NCBI RefSeq assembly: GCF_029590555.1
Contig: NZ_CP081001.1
Span: forward strand, 2,046,001 to 2,110,000
Reading direction: 5' to 3'
Source: Sphingobium sp. V4
GTDB taxonomy: Bacteria; Pseudomonadota; Alphaproteobacteria; Sphingomonadales; Sphingomonadaceae
DNA length: 64,000 nucleotides
The position numbers and the translations under genes are program-made. Under the pieces are notes generated by a model. The model had not been told where the DNA came from, searched no databases, and saw only the letters and a list, made by a program, of their open reading frames with translations. Numbering within the stretch: the first letter of the stretch is position 1; each line of letters opens with the position of its first letter. Shown in pieces: positions 53,146 through 61,833 of this stretch.

Positions 53146-54025
53146 CGAGCTGGCGGGTCTTTACGGCGATCACGCCTTGCGGGCGGACCTGGATGAAGAG
53201 GATGACGAAGACGAGCAGCAGCATCTGTGCGACGCTGACATCGACGAAAATCTGCGCGAGCGCGGCGAACAGGCCGAGGATGATCGCGGACGCCGTCGTG
53301 CCCACGATGCTGCCGAGGCCGCCCATCACCACGACCAGGAAGGCCGGGATGATGTAGCTTTGCCCGACATTGGGCGTGACCGGGCCGAGCAGGGCCAGCA
53401 TGACGCCGGCAAGCCCCGCGACGCCCGAGCCAAGGCAGAAGATGGTGAAGTCGACGCGCCTGACGTCGATGCCGCAGGCGGACGCCATCATCCGGTCCTG
53501 ATTGACGGCCCTGACCAGCAGGCCGATCCGGGTCTTGAGCAGCAGCAGCGCAAGGCCGCCCAGCACCAGCGCGGCGATGAGGATTATGAAAAGTCGCGCT
53601 GACGGAAGCGTGACTCCCGCCAGGGTAAAGCTGCCCGTCAGCCATTCGGGCGCGCGCACCTCCACGCCGATCGCGCCGAACAGGTCGCGCGCGCCCTGTT
53701 GCAGGATCAGGCTGACGCCCCATGTCGCGAGCAAGGTATCGAGCGGGCGCGCGGACAGACGGCGGATCAGGGTCGACTGTATGAGGCCACCCATCGCCGC
53801 CGCGCCGACGAAGGCGACCGGAATGGCGAGGAGGATGCCCGCCGCGCCGGGCACGACGAGCAAGGTCATCCAGGCGAGATAACCGCCCAGCATCAGCATC
53901 TCGCCATGCGCCATGTTGATGACGCGCATCAGGCCGAAGGACAGCGCCAGCCCCAGCGCCGCCAGCAGATAGAGCGAGGCCAGCGAAGCGCCGTTGAACA
54001 GCTGGTTGAGGAAAAGGGCGTCCAT
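53138..54025 (-). CDS. urtB: Urea ABC transporter permease UrtB
   Basis: 295-residue permease, LivH-like: LALSFGLMRVINMAHGEMLM, LDTLLATWGVSLILQQGARD and the EAA loop LLVRAVNQDRMMASACGIDV. Bacterial UrtB proteins often carry a long N-terminal periplasmic extension; this one lacks it, a shorter variant also common in alphaproteobacteria. 122 bases separate it from urtA, a gap occupied by a palindromic repeat. Confidence 0.9.
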   Translation of the reverse strand: MDALFLNQLFNGASLASLYLLAALGLALSFGLMRVINMAHGEMLMLGGYLAWMTLLVVPGAAGILLAIPVAFVGAAAMGGLIQSTLIRRLSARPLDTLLATWGVSLILQQGARDLFGAIGVEVRAPEWLTGSFTLAGVTLPSARLFIILIAALVLGGLALLLLKTRIGLLVRAVNQDRMMASACGIDVRRVDFTIFCLGSGVAGLAGVMLALLGPVTPNVGQSYIIPAFLVVVMGGLGSIVGTTASAIILGLFAALAQIFVDVSVAQMLLLVFVILFIQVRPQGVIAVKTRQLDA

Positions 54026-54037
54026 GATCTATGTTTC

Positions 54038-54140
54038 CGTTCGCCCCGAGCGAAGTCGAAGGGCCTGCCAGAGCGAAGCGAAGGCATCTCGCTCCATCCG
54101 ATAAAGGAGTTCGGCAGGCTCAGTCCGAACAGGGGTTCGG
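54038..54140. repeat. Palindromic intergenic repeat (copy 4, REP-like)
   Basis: Between urtA and urtB: GTTCGCCCCGAGCGAAGTCG with GAAGGGCCTGCC on the left, and GGAGTTCGGCAGGCTCAGTC CGAACAGG on the right, arms inverted. A nested GAGCGAAGCGAAGGCATCTCGC segment fills the centre. It lies inside an operon, so a hairpin here could tune the ratio of solute-binding protein to permease transcript. Confidence 0.7.
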
Positions 54141-54147
54141 GGCATCG

Positions 54148-55362
54148 TTACAGCTTGCAGCTCTTGCCGGGGAAGGCGAGCGCGTCATAGGGTTCGGGCG
54201 CGATGTCCTTGCCGCTGTCGGCGATGATCTCGAACTGGCCGTCGCCCTTCAGCTTGCCGATATAGGCCTTCTGCACCAGGCTCTGGTTGGCGGCGAAGCT
54301 GACCGTGCCCATCGGCGTGTCGAAGCCGCCGAGCGTGGCCGCGGCCTTGCGCACGGCATCGGGATCGAAGCTCTTGGCCTTCTCCACCGCCGCCTTCCAC
54401 GCGTAGACGTCGAGATAGCCATGGACCATCGGGTCGGTGATCGCGGCATCCTTGCCGAATTTCGCCTGATAGGCGGCGATGAACCTGGCGTTCGCATCCC
54501 CGGGCAGGCTCTGGAAATAATTCCAGGCGGCATAGCTGCCCTCGACCAGCGCCGCGCCCATCGCCTTGGCTTCCTGCTCGCCGATGGAGAAGGACATGAC
54601 CGGCATGGTCTTGGTGCTGATGCCGGCCGCCTGCAACTGCTTGAAGAAGGCGACGTTGCTGTCGCCGTTCAGCGTGTTGATGATGATCGCCGGCTTGGCC
54701 TGTGCGATTTTCGCAATGACCCCGGAAAAGTCGGTGCCGCCCAGCGGCACATAGGCTTCGCCCAGCACCTTCATCCCGCCCTTCTCGATATGCTTCTTCA
54801 GGATCAGGTTGGCGGTGCGGGGATAGACATAGTCGGACCCGACCAGGAAGAAGCTCTTGTGACCCTGCGCCACTGCCCATTCTAGTGCCGGCAGCGCCTG
54901 CTGGTTGGGCTGCGCCCCCGAATACATGATGTTGGGCGAACATTCATTGCCCTCGAACTGCACCGGATACCAGAGCAGGTTCTTGGTCCGCTCGAACACC
55001 GGCAGCATCGCCTTGCGGCTGGCGGAGGTCCAGCCGCCGAACACGGTGGAAACGCCGTCGCTCTCGATCAGCTTCGACGCCTTCTGCGCGAAGGTGGAGG
55101 GATCGGACGCGCCATCCTCGACCAGGGCGTTGATCTTCTTGCCCATTACGCCGCCGGCCGCATTGATCTCCTCGATCGCCAGCATCTCGGCATTTTTCAC
55201 CGTGATCTCGCTGATCGCCATCGTGCCCGTCAGCGACTGGAGCACGCCCACCGAGACGCTGTCGCCAGCGGGGGCGCCGGCATTGCCGCCGCCGCCCGAA
55301 CAGGAGGCCAGCGCCAAGGCACCGGCAGTGGTGGCAAGCAAGAGCAGCTTGGAACGGATCAT
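54148..55362 (-). CDS. urtA: Urea ABC transporter substrate-binding lipoprotein UrtA
   Basis: 404 residues. N-terminal lipoprotein signal (LLLLATTAGALALASC, Cys near residue 22) then a Gly-rich linker and a type I periplasmic-binding fold: SVSVGVLQSLTGTMAISEIT, VFGGWTSASRKAMLPVFERT, FFLVGSDYVYPRTANLILKK, and YDALAFPGKSCKL at the C-terminus. This sequence pattern matches UrtA rather than LivJ-type proteins. GGGGAGA lies ten bases upstream of the ATG. It leads the urtABCDE unit. No urease gene is in the window. Confidence 0.93.
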   Translation of the reverse strand: MIRSKLLLLATTAGALALASCSGGGGNAGAPAGDSVSVGVLQSLTGTMAISEITVKNAEMLAIEEINAAGGVMGKKINALVEDGASDPSTFAQKASKLIESDGVSTVFGGWTSASRKAMLPVFERTKNLLWYPVQFEGNECSPNIMYSGAQPNQQALPALEWAVAQGHKSFFLVGSDYVYPRTANLILKKHIEKGGMKVLGEAYVPLGGTDFSGVIAKIAQAKPAIIINTLNGDSNVAFFKQLQAAGISTKTMPVMSFSIGEQEAKAMGAALVEGSYAAWNYFQSLPGDANARFIAAYQAKFGKDAAITDPMVHGYLDVYAWKAAVEKAKSFDPDAVRKAAATLGGFDTPMGTVSFAANQSLVQKAYIGKLKGDGQFEIIADSGKDIAPEPYDALAFPGKSCKL

Positions 55363-55500
55363 GATGTGAATGTCTCCCCTGGCTGGCCACATGCGGCGGC
55401 GCAGCAAATCGGTCCCCCAAAGGCTATGGAAAGGCGGCAAACCCCCGTATGCGTCATTTGACGTAGGCTTCAGACGGCCGGTTCCCGGTAAAAATGCGCC

Positions 55501-56355
55501 ATGAACAACGGGGCAGACGTGATGGATAGTGCGGCAAGCGCGACCGGGCCGAACGCGCGACCGGCGCCGATGCGGTTCGGGGGAAAAGTCCTGCGCGACC
55601 CGCTCTTCGCCTTCCTATTGGCCGGGGTCGCATTGTTCGGCGGCTATCATGTCGTCCAGCGGCTGGAAAAGCCGCCGGTCATCTTCACGCCGGACATCGA
55701 GCAGGCGCAGGTGGCCGATTGGGAAACGCTGACCGGCCGGAAGGCGAGCGCTGCCGACCGCGCGAAGTTGAAGGCCGATTATATCGCCGAGGAATTGTTG
55801 TTCCGCGAAGCCATCGACCGCAACATGCACCTGACCGACGGGGAGACGCGCAAGCAGCTGGTCGACAAGGTCCGTTACCTGATCGCCGGTGCTCCGCCCG
55901 AACCGAGCGAGGAACAGCTGGTCAACCATTATGCCGGACATCTGGACCTGTACCGTGCCGAACCACGCACCAGCTTCACCCAGATTTTCCGGCAGCAAAA
56001 GCCCACCGACGTGGCCCTGCTGCTCGCCCAGCTGAATGCGGGCGAGACGATCGGCGGGGACGATTTCTGGCTGGGCCGCGATTTCCCGCGCTATGGCGAT
56101 TCGATGGTGCGCGGCATTTTTGGCCAGGATTTCGTCGAGCAGCTGAAAGACGCTCCCGAGGGCCGCTGGTTCGGCCCCATCCAGTCGCCGCGCGGCTGGC
56201 ATTTCGTCAGGAGGGGGGAACGCATCCCATCCGCCATGATCCCCTTTCCCGCGATCAGGGACCAGGTGCGGCAGGATTATATGATCGCCCACAGCAATGC
56301 CGCGATTCAGCAGGCGCTGGCGGGCCTCAAGGAAAAATTCGATGTGGCGCAATAG
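55501..56355 (+). CDS. Parvulin-type peptidyl-prolyl isomerase
   Basis: 284 residues with an N-terminal membrane anchor (about 37-52, FAFLLAGVALFGGYHVV), a helical region (about 70-125), and a C-terminal rotamase-like domain (about 150-245, FTQIFRQQKPTDVALLLAQL, WFGPIQSPRGWHFVRRGERI). It resembles the periplasmic SurA/PpiC-like folding helpers but the domain is abbreviated. It overlaps the HupE/UreJ-like gene by 14 bases, so it is probably translated with it. A second ATG lies 21 bases further in. Confidence 0.82.
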   Translation: MNNGADVMDSAASATGPNARPAPMRFGGKVLRDPLFAFLLAGVALFGGYHVVQRLEKPPVIFTPDIEQAQVADWETLTGRKASAADRAKLKADYIAEELLFREAIDRNMHLTDGETRKQLVDKVRYLIAGAPPEPSEEQLVNHYAGHLDLYRAEPRTSFTQIFRQQKPTDVALLLAQLNAGETIGGDDFWLGRDFPRYGDSMVRGIFGQDFVEQLKDAPEGRWFGPIQSPRGWHFVRRGERIPSAMIPFPAIRDQVRQDYMIAHSNAAIQQALAGLKEKFDVAQ

Positions 56356-57337
56356 CCTCGCCATCCTCCTTCTTGCCCTGGCGACGCTGGCGCCCGGTAC
56401 GGCGATGGCCGACATCTTCCTGTCCGCCGACTTCGCGCTGACCCGCGGCGAAGACCCGAACAGCTACGAATTCACCGCCGCCGTCCCCGAAGCCGTGGGC
56501 CAGCCCGCACCGCTCCGCCTGCCCGACGGATGCCGGCAGACCGGGATGAGCCGCCAGACCAGCGGCGGCCGCGCCCAATATGCCTATGAACTGGCCTGCG
56601 ATCGGCCCTTTGTGGCGGGCGACGTCATCCAGACCCCCTGGAAGGCCGATGGCGGCCGCTTCGTCACCAATGTCATGGGCAGCCAGGTCGACCGCAGCCT
56701 GACCGGCGACGCCAGCGGCATCGCGGTACCGGTCGGCGAGACCGCCGCCACCGCGCGCTCGATCGGACAGATCGCCCCGGAATTTCTGGCGCAGGGCGTC
56801 TGGCATATCTGGCTGGGCTGGGATCATCTCGCCTTTGTCCTCTGCCTCGCGCTGCTCGCGCGCGGGCGCCCCCTGCTATGGCTGGTGAGCGCCTTCACTG
56901 CGGGCCACTCCCTCTCGCTCGCCATCGCCTTCTTCGAACTGGTGCGCGTGCCGGTGCCCCCGGTCGAGGCCGCCATCGCCCTGTCGATCGCCTTCATGGC
57001 GCGGGAGGCATTGCTGGTCGGCGCGGGGGAACGGGCCTTCGCCTTCAAGCGCCAACTGATCGTCGTGTCGCTTTTCGGCCTGCTGCATGGACTGGGGTTC
57101 GCCACGGCGCTGGGCGAACTGGGCGTGCAGGCGGACGAAAGGCTCCCCGCGCTGGTCTTCTTCAACCTCGGCGTGGAGGCGGGGCAATTGCTGTTCGTCG
57201 GCGCGATCGTGGCGACGCTGGCGGGGCTGCGCGCCCTGTCGCTGGCGGCCCCGGTGCGGAGCGCCGCCCTCTATGCGGTCGGCGCGATCGGCTGTTTCTG
57301 GATGGTCGAGCGGGTCATGGGGTTCGGCATCGCCTGA
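56342..57337 (+). CDS. HupE/UreJ-2 family membrane protein
   Basis: 331 residues: signal peptide (residues 1 to about 24), an ectodomain of roughly 150 residues, then six to seven helices with the conserved His motifs GVWHIWLGWDHLAFVL, AFTAGHSLSLAIAFFE and VVSLFGLLHGLGFATALGEL. Related HupE/UreJ proteins transport nickel or cobalt, but the periplasmic-domain subgroup to which this belongs has no demonstrated substrate. It is coupled to the parvulin gene by a 14-base overlap and its 3' end overlaps that of the convergent qhpE by 67 bases. Confidence 0.85.
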   Translation: MWRNSLAILLLALATLAPGTAMADIFLSADFALTRGEDPNSYEFTAAVPEAVGQPAPLRLPDGCRQTGMSRQTSGGRAQYAYELACDRPFVAGDVIQTPWKADGGRFVTNVMGSQVDRSLTGDASGIAVPVGETAATARSIGQIAPEFLAQGVWHIWLGWDHLAFVLCLALLARGRPLLWLVSAFTAGHSLSLAIAFFELVRVPVPPVEAAIALSIAFMAREALLVGAGERAFAFKRQLIVVSLFGLLHGLGFATALGELGVQADERLPALVFFNLGVEAGQLLFVGAIVATLAGLRALSLAAPVRSAALYAVGAIGCFWMVERVMGFGIA

Positions 57338-57996
57338 CCGAGATGGCGGGCGACCTCCGGCCGTCCGCCGCCCGCCACAAGGCCGCTCATGTTCGCAACA
57401 GCGAAACTGACACCATGGAGGTTGCGCCGCTGCGGTACGCCGGGGATCGGCCTGGGATGGCCGGAGGCGTAGGCCAGCCCGTCCCGCACCCTATGCCGGT
57501 CGCGGGGACAAGCCCAATCCAGCGACACGCCCAGCACCTGCGGAAGACTGCCCGGATAGCAGGGCGTCCCATCCGCCTCGCGCGCGGCGACGATCAGCAC
57601 GCCCGCCGCCAGCGCTCGGTCGGCCGCCGCCGCGAACAGGTCGCGATGCGCCGGGTTCATCGTGCCGAGGCTGAGGTTGATGAGGTCGACGCGCGCCGCC
57701 AGCGCCCGGTCGATCGCCGCCACCAGCGCACGCGCGGTCGTGCGCAGCGAGTCGTGAAAGACCCGGATCGGCAGGCACAGCGCATCGGGCGCATGGCTCT
57801 GGATCGCGGCGGTGACGGCCGTGCCATGGCCCAGGGCGTCACAACTGTCCATGTCGCTGTCGGACCCGTCCGGCGCGATGGCGAAACCGGGCAGCAGCCG
57901 CGCCGCGTCGATATGCGGATGGGCAGGATGCGCGCCGCTGTCGATGATGGCGATGCGGATCGGATCAGGTGCAGGATCAAGTGCAGCATCAGGCAT
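57271..57996 (-). CDS. qhpE: Subtilisin-like protease QhpE
   Basis: 241-residue cytoplasmic serine protease. Catalytic Asp in IRIAIIDSGAHPAHPH, His in ALGHGTAVTAAIQ, and Ser in GVSFAVANMSG; no signal peptide or prodomain. In Paracoccus the homologue removes the leader of the gamma subunit after cross-linking (family knowledge). Its ATG lies inside the qhpF end (8-base overlap). The last 67 bases are antisense to the HupE gene, so its C-terminal tail (MTRSTIQKQPIAPTA) is also the complementary strand of a membrane helix. Confidence 0.88.
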   Translation of the reverse strand: MPDAALDPAPDPIRIAIIDSGAHPAHPHIDAARLLPGFAIAPDGSDSDMDSCDALGHGTAVTAAIQSHAPDALCLPIRVFHDSLRTTARALVAAIDRALAARVDLINLSLGTMNPAHRDLFAAAADRALAAGVLIVAAREADGTPCYPGSLPQVLGVSLDWACPRDRHRVRDGLAYASGHPRPIPGVPQRRNLHGVSFAVANMSGLVAGGGRPEVARHLGQAMPNPMTRSTIQKQPIAPTA

Positions 57997-59692
57997 GGGC
58001 GAGTTGCGCGCGCGCCATCATCCGCGCCGATCCCTGCTCCAGCCGGATGATGTGGTCCGCCATGTCGGCCAGCGCCGGCTTGTGGGTGATGACGATGATC
58101 GTCGCATCGGGCAGCGCCCCGCGCAGCCGGCCGGCGACAAGTTGCTCAGTCTCCCCGTCCAGCGCCGAAGTCGGCTCGTCGAGGATCAGGATGCCGGGTC
58201 GACGCAGCAGCGCGCGGGCCAGCACGATCCGCTGCCGCTCCCCGGCGGACAGCGCCGCGCCCCTTTCGCCCGCGCGGGTTTCATAGCCTTCGGGCAGTCG
58301 CGCGATGAATGCGTCCAGCCCCGCCGCATGGGCCGCCGCCTCGATCTCGGCCCGCGTCACATCGGGCATGGCAAAACCGATATTGGCGGCGATCGTGTCG
58401 TTGAACAGCCAGGGCGCCTGATCGACCAGGATGATTTCCCGTCGCAGGTCATCGAGGGCGTAGTCGCGCAGGTCGCGGCCATCGACCATGATCCGGCCGC
58501 TGTCGGGGTCGAGATAACGGACCATCAGGTCGGCCATGGTCGATTTGCCGACGCCGCTGGGGCCGAGGATGGCGCAAAGACTGCCGGCCGGGATCGTCAG
58601 GTCGACATCGTGCAGCACCGCGTCGCGGTCATAGCGCATCGCGACCCGATCGAACCGCATGTCCCCGGCCCGCACCAGCGGCACGGCATCGGCCCGCTCC
58701 ACCACATCGGGCTTCGTATCGAACAGCTCGAAGATCCGTCCCAGCGATACCCGCGCCGAAGCGAGGCCGGAGGTCAGCCCCATCAGCGTCTGGATCGGCG
58801 ACAGGAGGCGCATATGATAGGTCATGAAGGCGACGAGCGTGCCGATGCTCATGCCGCCCTCTATGATCCGCCAGCCGCCATAGAGGATCACCGCCGATGT
58901 CGCAGCCGTCATCAGCGTGCCGGGCAGCGCCCCGGTCATGAAGGACGCCACCTGCATCTTCAGCATCGCGCCGATGAAGGCGTCGTTCTTCGCCTTGAAA
59001 CGCGCCACCTCATGCTCGCCCGCGCGCAACGAGGCGACCACGCGCATCCCCATGACCGTGTCGACCAGCAGGCTGCCAAGGTCCGCCCCCCGCTCCCGCA
59101 TGTCGCGGGTGAGGGCGGTAAGGCGGCGCTGATAATAAGCGAAGGTCGCGAGGCTGGCCGGGACCAGCACGACGCTGACCAGGAACAGCCGCCAGTCGAG
59201 CCAGAGCATCATCGCGACGCAGCCGACGAAGAAGAGAAGGTTGCTGACCACCGAGAGCAGGCTGTCCGACGCGACCCGTTGCACGCCGCTGACATCGCTG
59301 TTCATCCGGGACACGAGATCGCCGAGCCGGAAGCTGCCATAGAAGCGCGGCGACAGGGTCTGGAGATGCCGCAACAGCGCCGCGCGGATGTCGTAGAGCA
59401 TCGCCGCCGATAGCGCGACATAGCGATAGCTGGCGAGGATATTGACCGCAAAGCCGGCGATGGTGACGCCGATCATGATTGCCGCAATCTCGATCAACGC
59501 GCCCATGTCGCGCTTGAGCAGTGCCTGGTCGATCATCAGCTTGGACAGATAGGGCTGCGCGAGGCCCAGCGCAGTCGAGAGCAGGCTGATCGCCAGCACG
59601 ACGAGCAGCGCGCCGCGATAGGGCCGTAGAAAAGGCGCGAGCCGCCGGTAGGTGCGCCAGTCGGCGACAGGAGGCTGTATCTGGGGTGTCAT
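57989..59692 (-). CDS. qhpF: ABC exporter QhpF for the gamma subunit
   Basis: 567-residue half-transporter: six-helix transmembrane domain (about 30-300), then an ATPase with Walker A GPSGVGKSTMADLMV, signature ALSAGERQRIVLARALLRRP and Walker B ILILDEPTSALDGE. In characterised systems it exports the cross-linked gamma subunit to the periplasm (family knowledge). Its ATG overlaps the qhpG stop (ATGA). The frame upstream of that ATG is spurious. Confidence 0.88.
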   Translation of the reverse strand: MTPQIQPPVADWRTYRRLAPFLRPYRGALLVVLAISLLSTALGLAQPYLSKLMIDQALLKRDMGALIEIAAIMIGVTIAGFAVNILASYRYVALSAAMLYDIRAALLRHLQTLSPRFYGSFRLGDLVSRMNSDVSGVQRVASDSLLSVVSNLLFFVGCVAMMLWLDWRLFLVSVVLVPASLATFAYYQRRLTALTRDMRERGADLGSLLVDTVMGMRVVASLRAGEHEVARFKAKNDAFIGAMLKMQVASFMTGALPGTLMTAATSAVILYGGWRIIEGGMSIGTLVAFMTYHMRLLSPIQTLMGLTSGLASARVSLGRIFELFDTKPDVVERADAVPLVRAGDMRFDRVAMRYDRDAVLHDVDLTIPAGSLCAILGPSGVGKSTMADLMVRYLDPDSGRIMVDGRDLRDYALDDLRREIILVDQAPWLFNDTIAANIGFAMPDVTRAEIEAAAHAAGLDAFIARLPEGYETRAGERGAALSAGERQRIVLARALLRRPGILILDEPTSALDGETEQLVAGRLRGALPDATIIVITHKPALADMADHIIRLEQGSARMMARAQLAHA

Positions 59693-60681
59693 GCCGCCGC
59701 CTGCCGCGGCGCCAGGCGAAAGCCGTCGAGCAGGAAGCGCGGCTCGGGCATTCTGGCCAGCAATGCGGTGCAATGACGATGCCCCTCCATCAGCGCCTCA
59801 TGCTGCGCACACCACCAGTCGCCCTTGCCCCCATTGGCATAGAATTGGGCGCACAACAGCAGATGCCGCCGCATCGCCGCGATCAACATGGATTGATAAT
59901 GGCCGAGCAACGCTGCCCGGTCCCCGCCTTCGGCAATGGCGGTGACGACGGCAGCGGCAAGGATCGCCTCGCGCACCGATTGCGCGGTGCCGTCACCGCA
60001 GATCGGGTCGAAACCGAGCGCCACCGTGCCGCAGGCCAGCCAGTCCGCATCCTGGAGCGGCAGATGCAGGCGCGGCGCGGCGAGGAAGGGCGTGGACACC
60101 GCCCCCACGGCGTCCACGACCGGCGCGATCAGCGCGCTCTGCCCCAGCAGCGCCTCGATCGTGCCCCCCACCCCCAGCAGCCAGCCCGCCCCGGCCTGCG
60201 CCGGCACCAGATAGAGCCAGCCCCCTGCGACCGCCTCGATCCGCGCCTCGTCCCCGCAGGCGGGATCGCGCAACCTGACCCTGGCGGCCACCGCATGGCG
60301 CTCGCCGAAGAGGCGCATGTCGCCCAGTGGCAGGGGCGGCGCGGTGTGGATGGTGAAATCACCAGCGCCGGCACCCGACTGGCCGACGACCGGCAAGGCC
60401 GCCTGAACCTCCTCTTCCGACGCCAGCGCCGCGCCATGCGGCACCACCACCGGCGGTCCGCCCCACGCGACAACCCGCCGCTTGACGCGCGGGCGGTCGG
60501 CAAACAGGTCCGGCCGATCGAACACGCCACGGATCAGGCCCAGGGCCGGGTCGCTCAGCATGATCGTCGGCACGGACGGGCGGCGGATGTCCTCGATTGC
60601 GACCCGAAGGCCCGCGCCAGTCAATATATGCGCGCATCCGCTGGCGGCGATGCCGCTGCCCCGGATGGCGATGGACGTCAT
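59689..60681 (-). CDS. qhpG: Flavin monooxygenase QhpG
   Basis: 330-residue FAD-dependent enzyme that dihydroxylates the tryptophan destined to become the CTQ cofactor (assignment from operon position and family). The Rossmann FAD motif is SIAIRGSGIAASGCAHILTG, with a later FAD-contact-like GFDPICGDGTAQSVREAILA. The overall fold resembles flavin-dependent halogenases and geranylgeranyl reductases. Its stop overlaps the qhpF start; the gap to the qhpB stop is 40 bases. Confidence 0.85.
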   Translation of the reverse strand: MTSIAIRGSGIAASGCAHILTGAGLRVAIEDIRRPSVPTIMLSDPALGLIRGVFDRPDLFADRPRVKRRVVAWGGPPVVVPHGAALASEEEVQAALPVVGQSGAGAGDFTIHTAPPLPLGDMRLFGERHAVAARVRLRDPACGDEARIEAVAGGWLYLVPAQAGAGWLLGVGGTIEALLGQSALIAPVVDAVGAVSTPFLAAPRLHLPLQDADWLACGTVALGFDPICGDGTAQSVREAILAAAVVTAIAEGGDRAALLGHYQSMLIAAMRRHLLLCAQFYANGGKGDWWCAQHEALMEGHRHCTALLARMPEPRFLLDGFRLAPRQAAA

Positions 60682-60721
60682 CGTTCCCCCGCCGAAATCT
60701 GGCAGAGCTTACCCGGACCCG

Positions 60722-61825
60722 TCATTCCACCGCGACCATGCCGGCGCCGGTGGTGTCATTGCCCAGATCCCAGGTGGTTTCCAGCTTCAGCGTCTTCGCG
60801 TCATAGACTTCGATGTCATAGCTGGCGCCGTAGATATAGAGCTTGGTCCCATCCATCGACATGCCGAAGCGGAAGCGCGAACGGCAGGGGAATTCGGCCT
60901 TGTCCACCACGGAGTTGGTCGCCATGTCCATGTGCCAGAATTCGCAGCGCTTGTTGCCGAGCTTGCCGTTGGTGACCACTGTATAGGCCTGCTTCCCGTC
61001 GGGCGTCATCTGAAGTCCCGCCATGCTTTCGGGCGCGGGGCCAATCGGCGTGAAGTCGAACTGGCGGCTGTTGAGATCGAAGCGGGCGAGGCCGAACATC
61101 TTGTTGTGGATATAGGGGTCGGCCGCGTTAAACAGCGACACGAACTGGCCGGGCGTGCGGATCGTGTCGATCGCACCGCCGAAACCGACATTCTCCAGCC
61201 CCGTCCCCTCTGGCTTGGCGAGGTCGATGCGGTCGACCACCTTGAGCGTCGCGGTGTCGAGGATCACCACCTTCTCGCCGAAGGCATAGAGGAACTTGCC
61301 GTCCGGCGAAATCTTGTACGCGGCCCGCCAGCCACCACCGCCACGCTCATCCTCCTTGTCCAGTTCGATCGTGCGAACGACCTTCTGGAGCTTCAGGTCG
61401 ATCACACCCCAACTCGGCTTCCCGACGGTATAGCGGTCCATACCTTTGTCGAACCGGGTCAACATCGTGTAGAAATAGCGGCCGGTCGGGTCGGCCGTGC
61501 CGCCCCAGAAGCGATAGCGGGTGACGCCGTCATTCAGGCTGAACTTGTTGACCACCTTGCGCGTCGCGGTGTCTATCACCTCGATCCCGCTGGTGGTGAT
61601 GGTTGTCACATAGATGCGCTTGCCGTCGTCGGACAACAGCATCGATGTCGGCAGGCCGGTATCGAGCTTGATCTTGCCCGTGACCGCCGCCTTGCCTTCG
61701 TCGAAGACCAGCAGTTCGTCGGGATAGGACCCCATGAACAGGGTCGAGGCGGACGCCGGGAGCGTGGCCAGAACGGAAAGCCCTGCGGCGAGCCCGGCGG
61801 CGAGGACAGTACGGAATGTCGGCAT
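60722..61825 (-). CDS. qhpB: Quinohemoprotein amine dehydrogenase beta subunit
   Basis: 367 residues with a Sec signal peptide (VLAAGLAAGLSVLATLPASA, cleavage near residue 26). The mature part is a seven-bladed beta-propeller (YVTN-type repeats such as GKRIYVTTITTSGIEVIDTA, GKFLYAFGEKVVILDTATLK, GTKLYIYGASYDIEVYDAKT). It packs against the alpha and gamma subunits in the known structures. Two Cys lie in NKRCEFWHMD and AEFPCRSRFRFG. qhpC lies eight bases upstream. Confidence 0.92.
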   Translation of the reverse strand: MPTFRTVLAAGLAAGLSVLATLPASASTLFMGSYPDELLVFDEGKAAVTGKIKLDTGLPTSMLLSDDGKRIYVTTITTSGIEVIDTATRKVVNKFSLNDGVTRYRFWGGTADPTGRYFYTMLTRFDKGMDRYTVGKPSWGVIDLKLQKVVRTIELDKEDERGGGGWRAAYKISPDGKFLYAFGEKVVILDTATLKVVDRIDLAKPEGTGLENVGFGGAIDTIRTPGQFVSLFNAADPYIHNKMFGLARFDLNSRQFDFTPIGPAPESMAGLQMTPDGKQAYTVVTNGKLGNKRCEFWHMDMATNSVVDKAEFPCRSRFRFGMSMDGTKLYIYGASYDIEVYDAKTLKLETTWDLGNDTTGAGMVAVE

Positions 61826-61833
61826 GGCGCGCC

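Noticed and set aside
50649..55362. urt genes as a branched-chain amino-acid transporter (liv)
   Set aside because: UrtE EGIQPN, UrtD GEKQWLEI and UrtA sequence patterns fit the urea system better.
59689..60681. QhpG as a tryptophan halogenase or geranylgeranyl reductase
   Set aside because: The fold is similar, but its place between qhpB and qhpF with stop/start coupling fits the gamma-subunit hydroxylase better.
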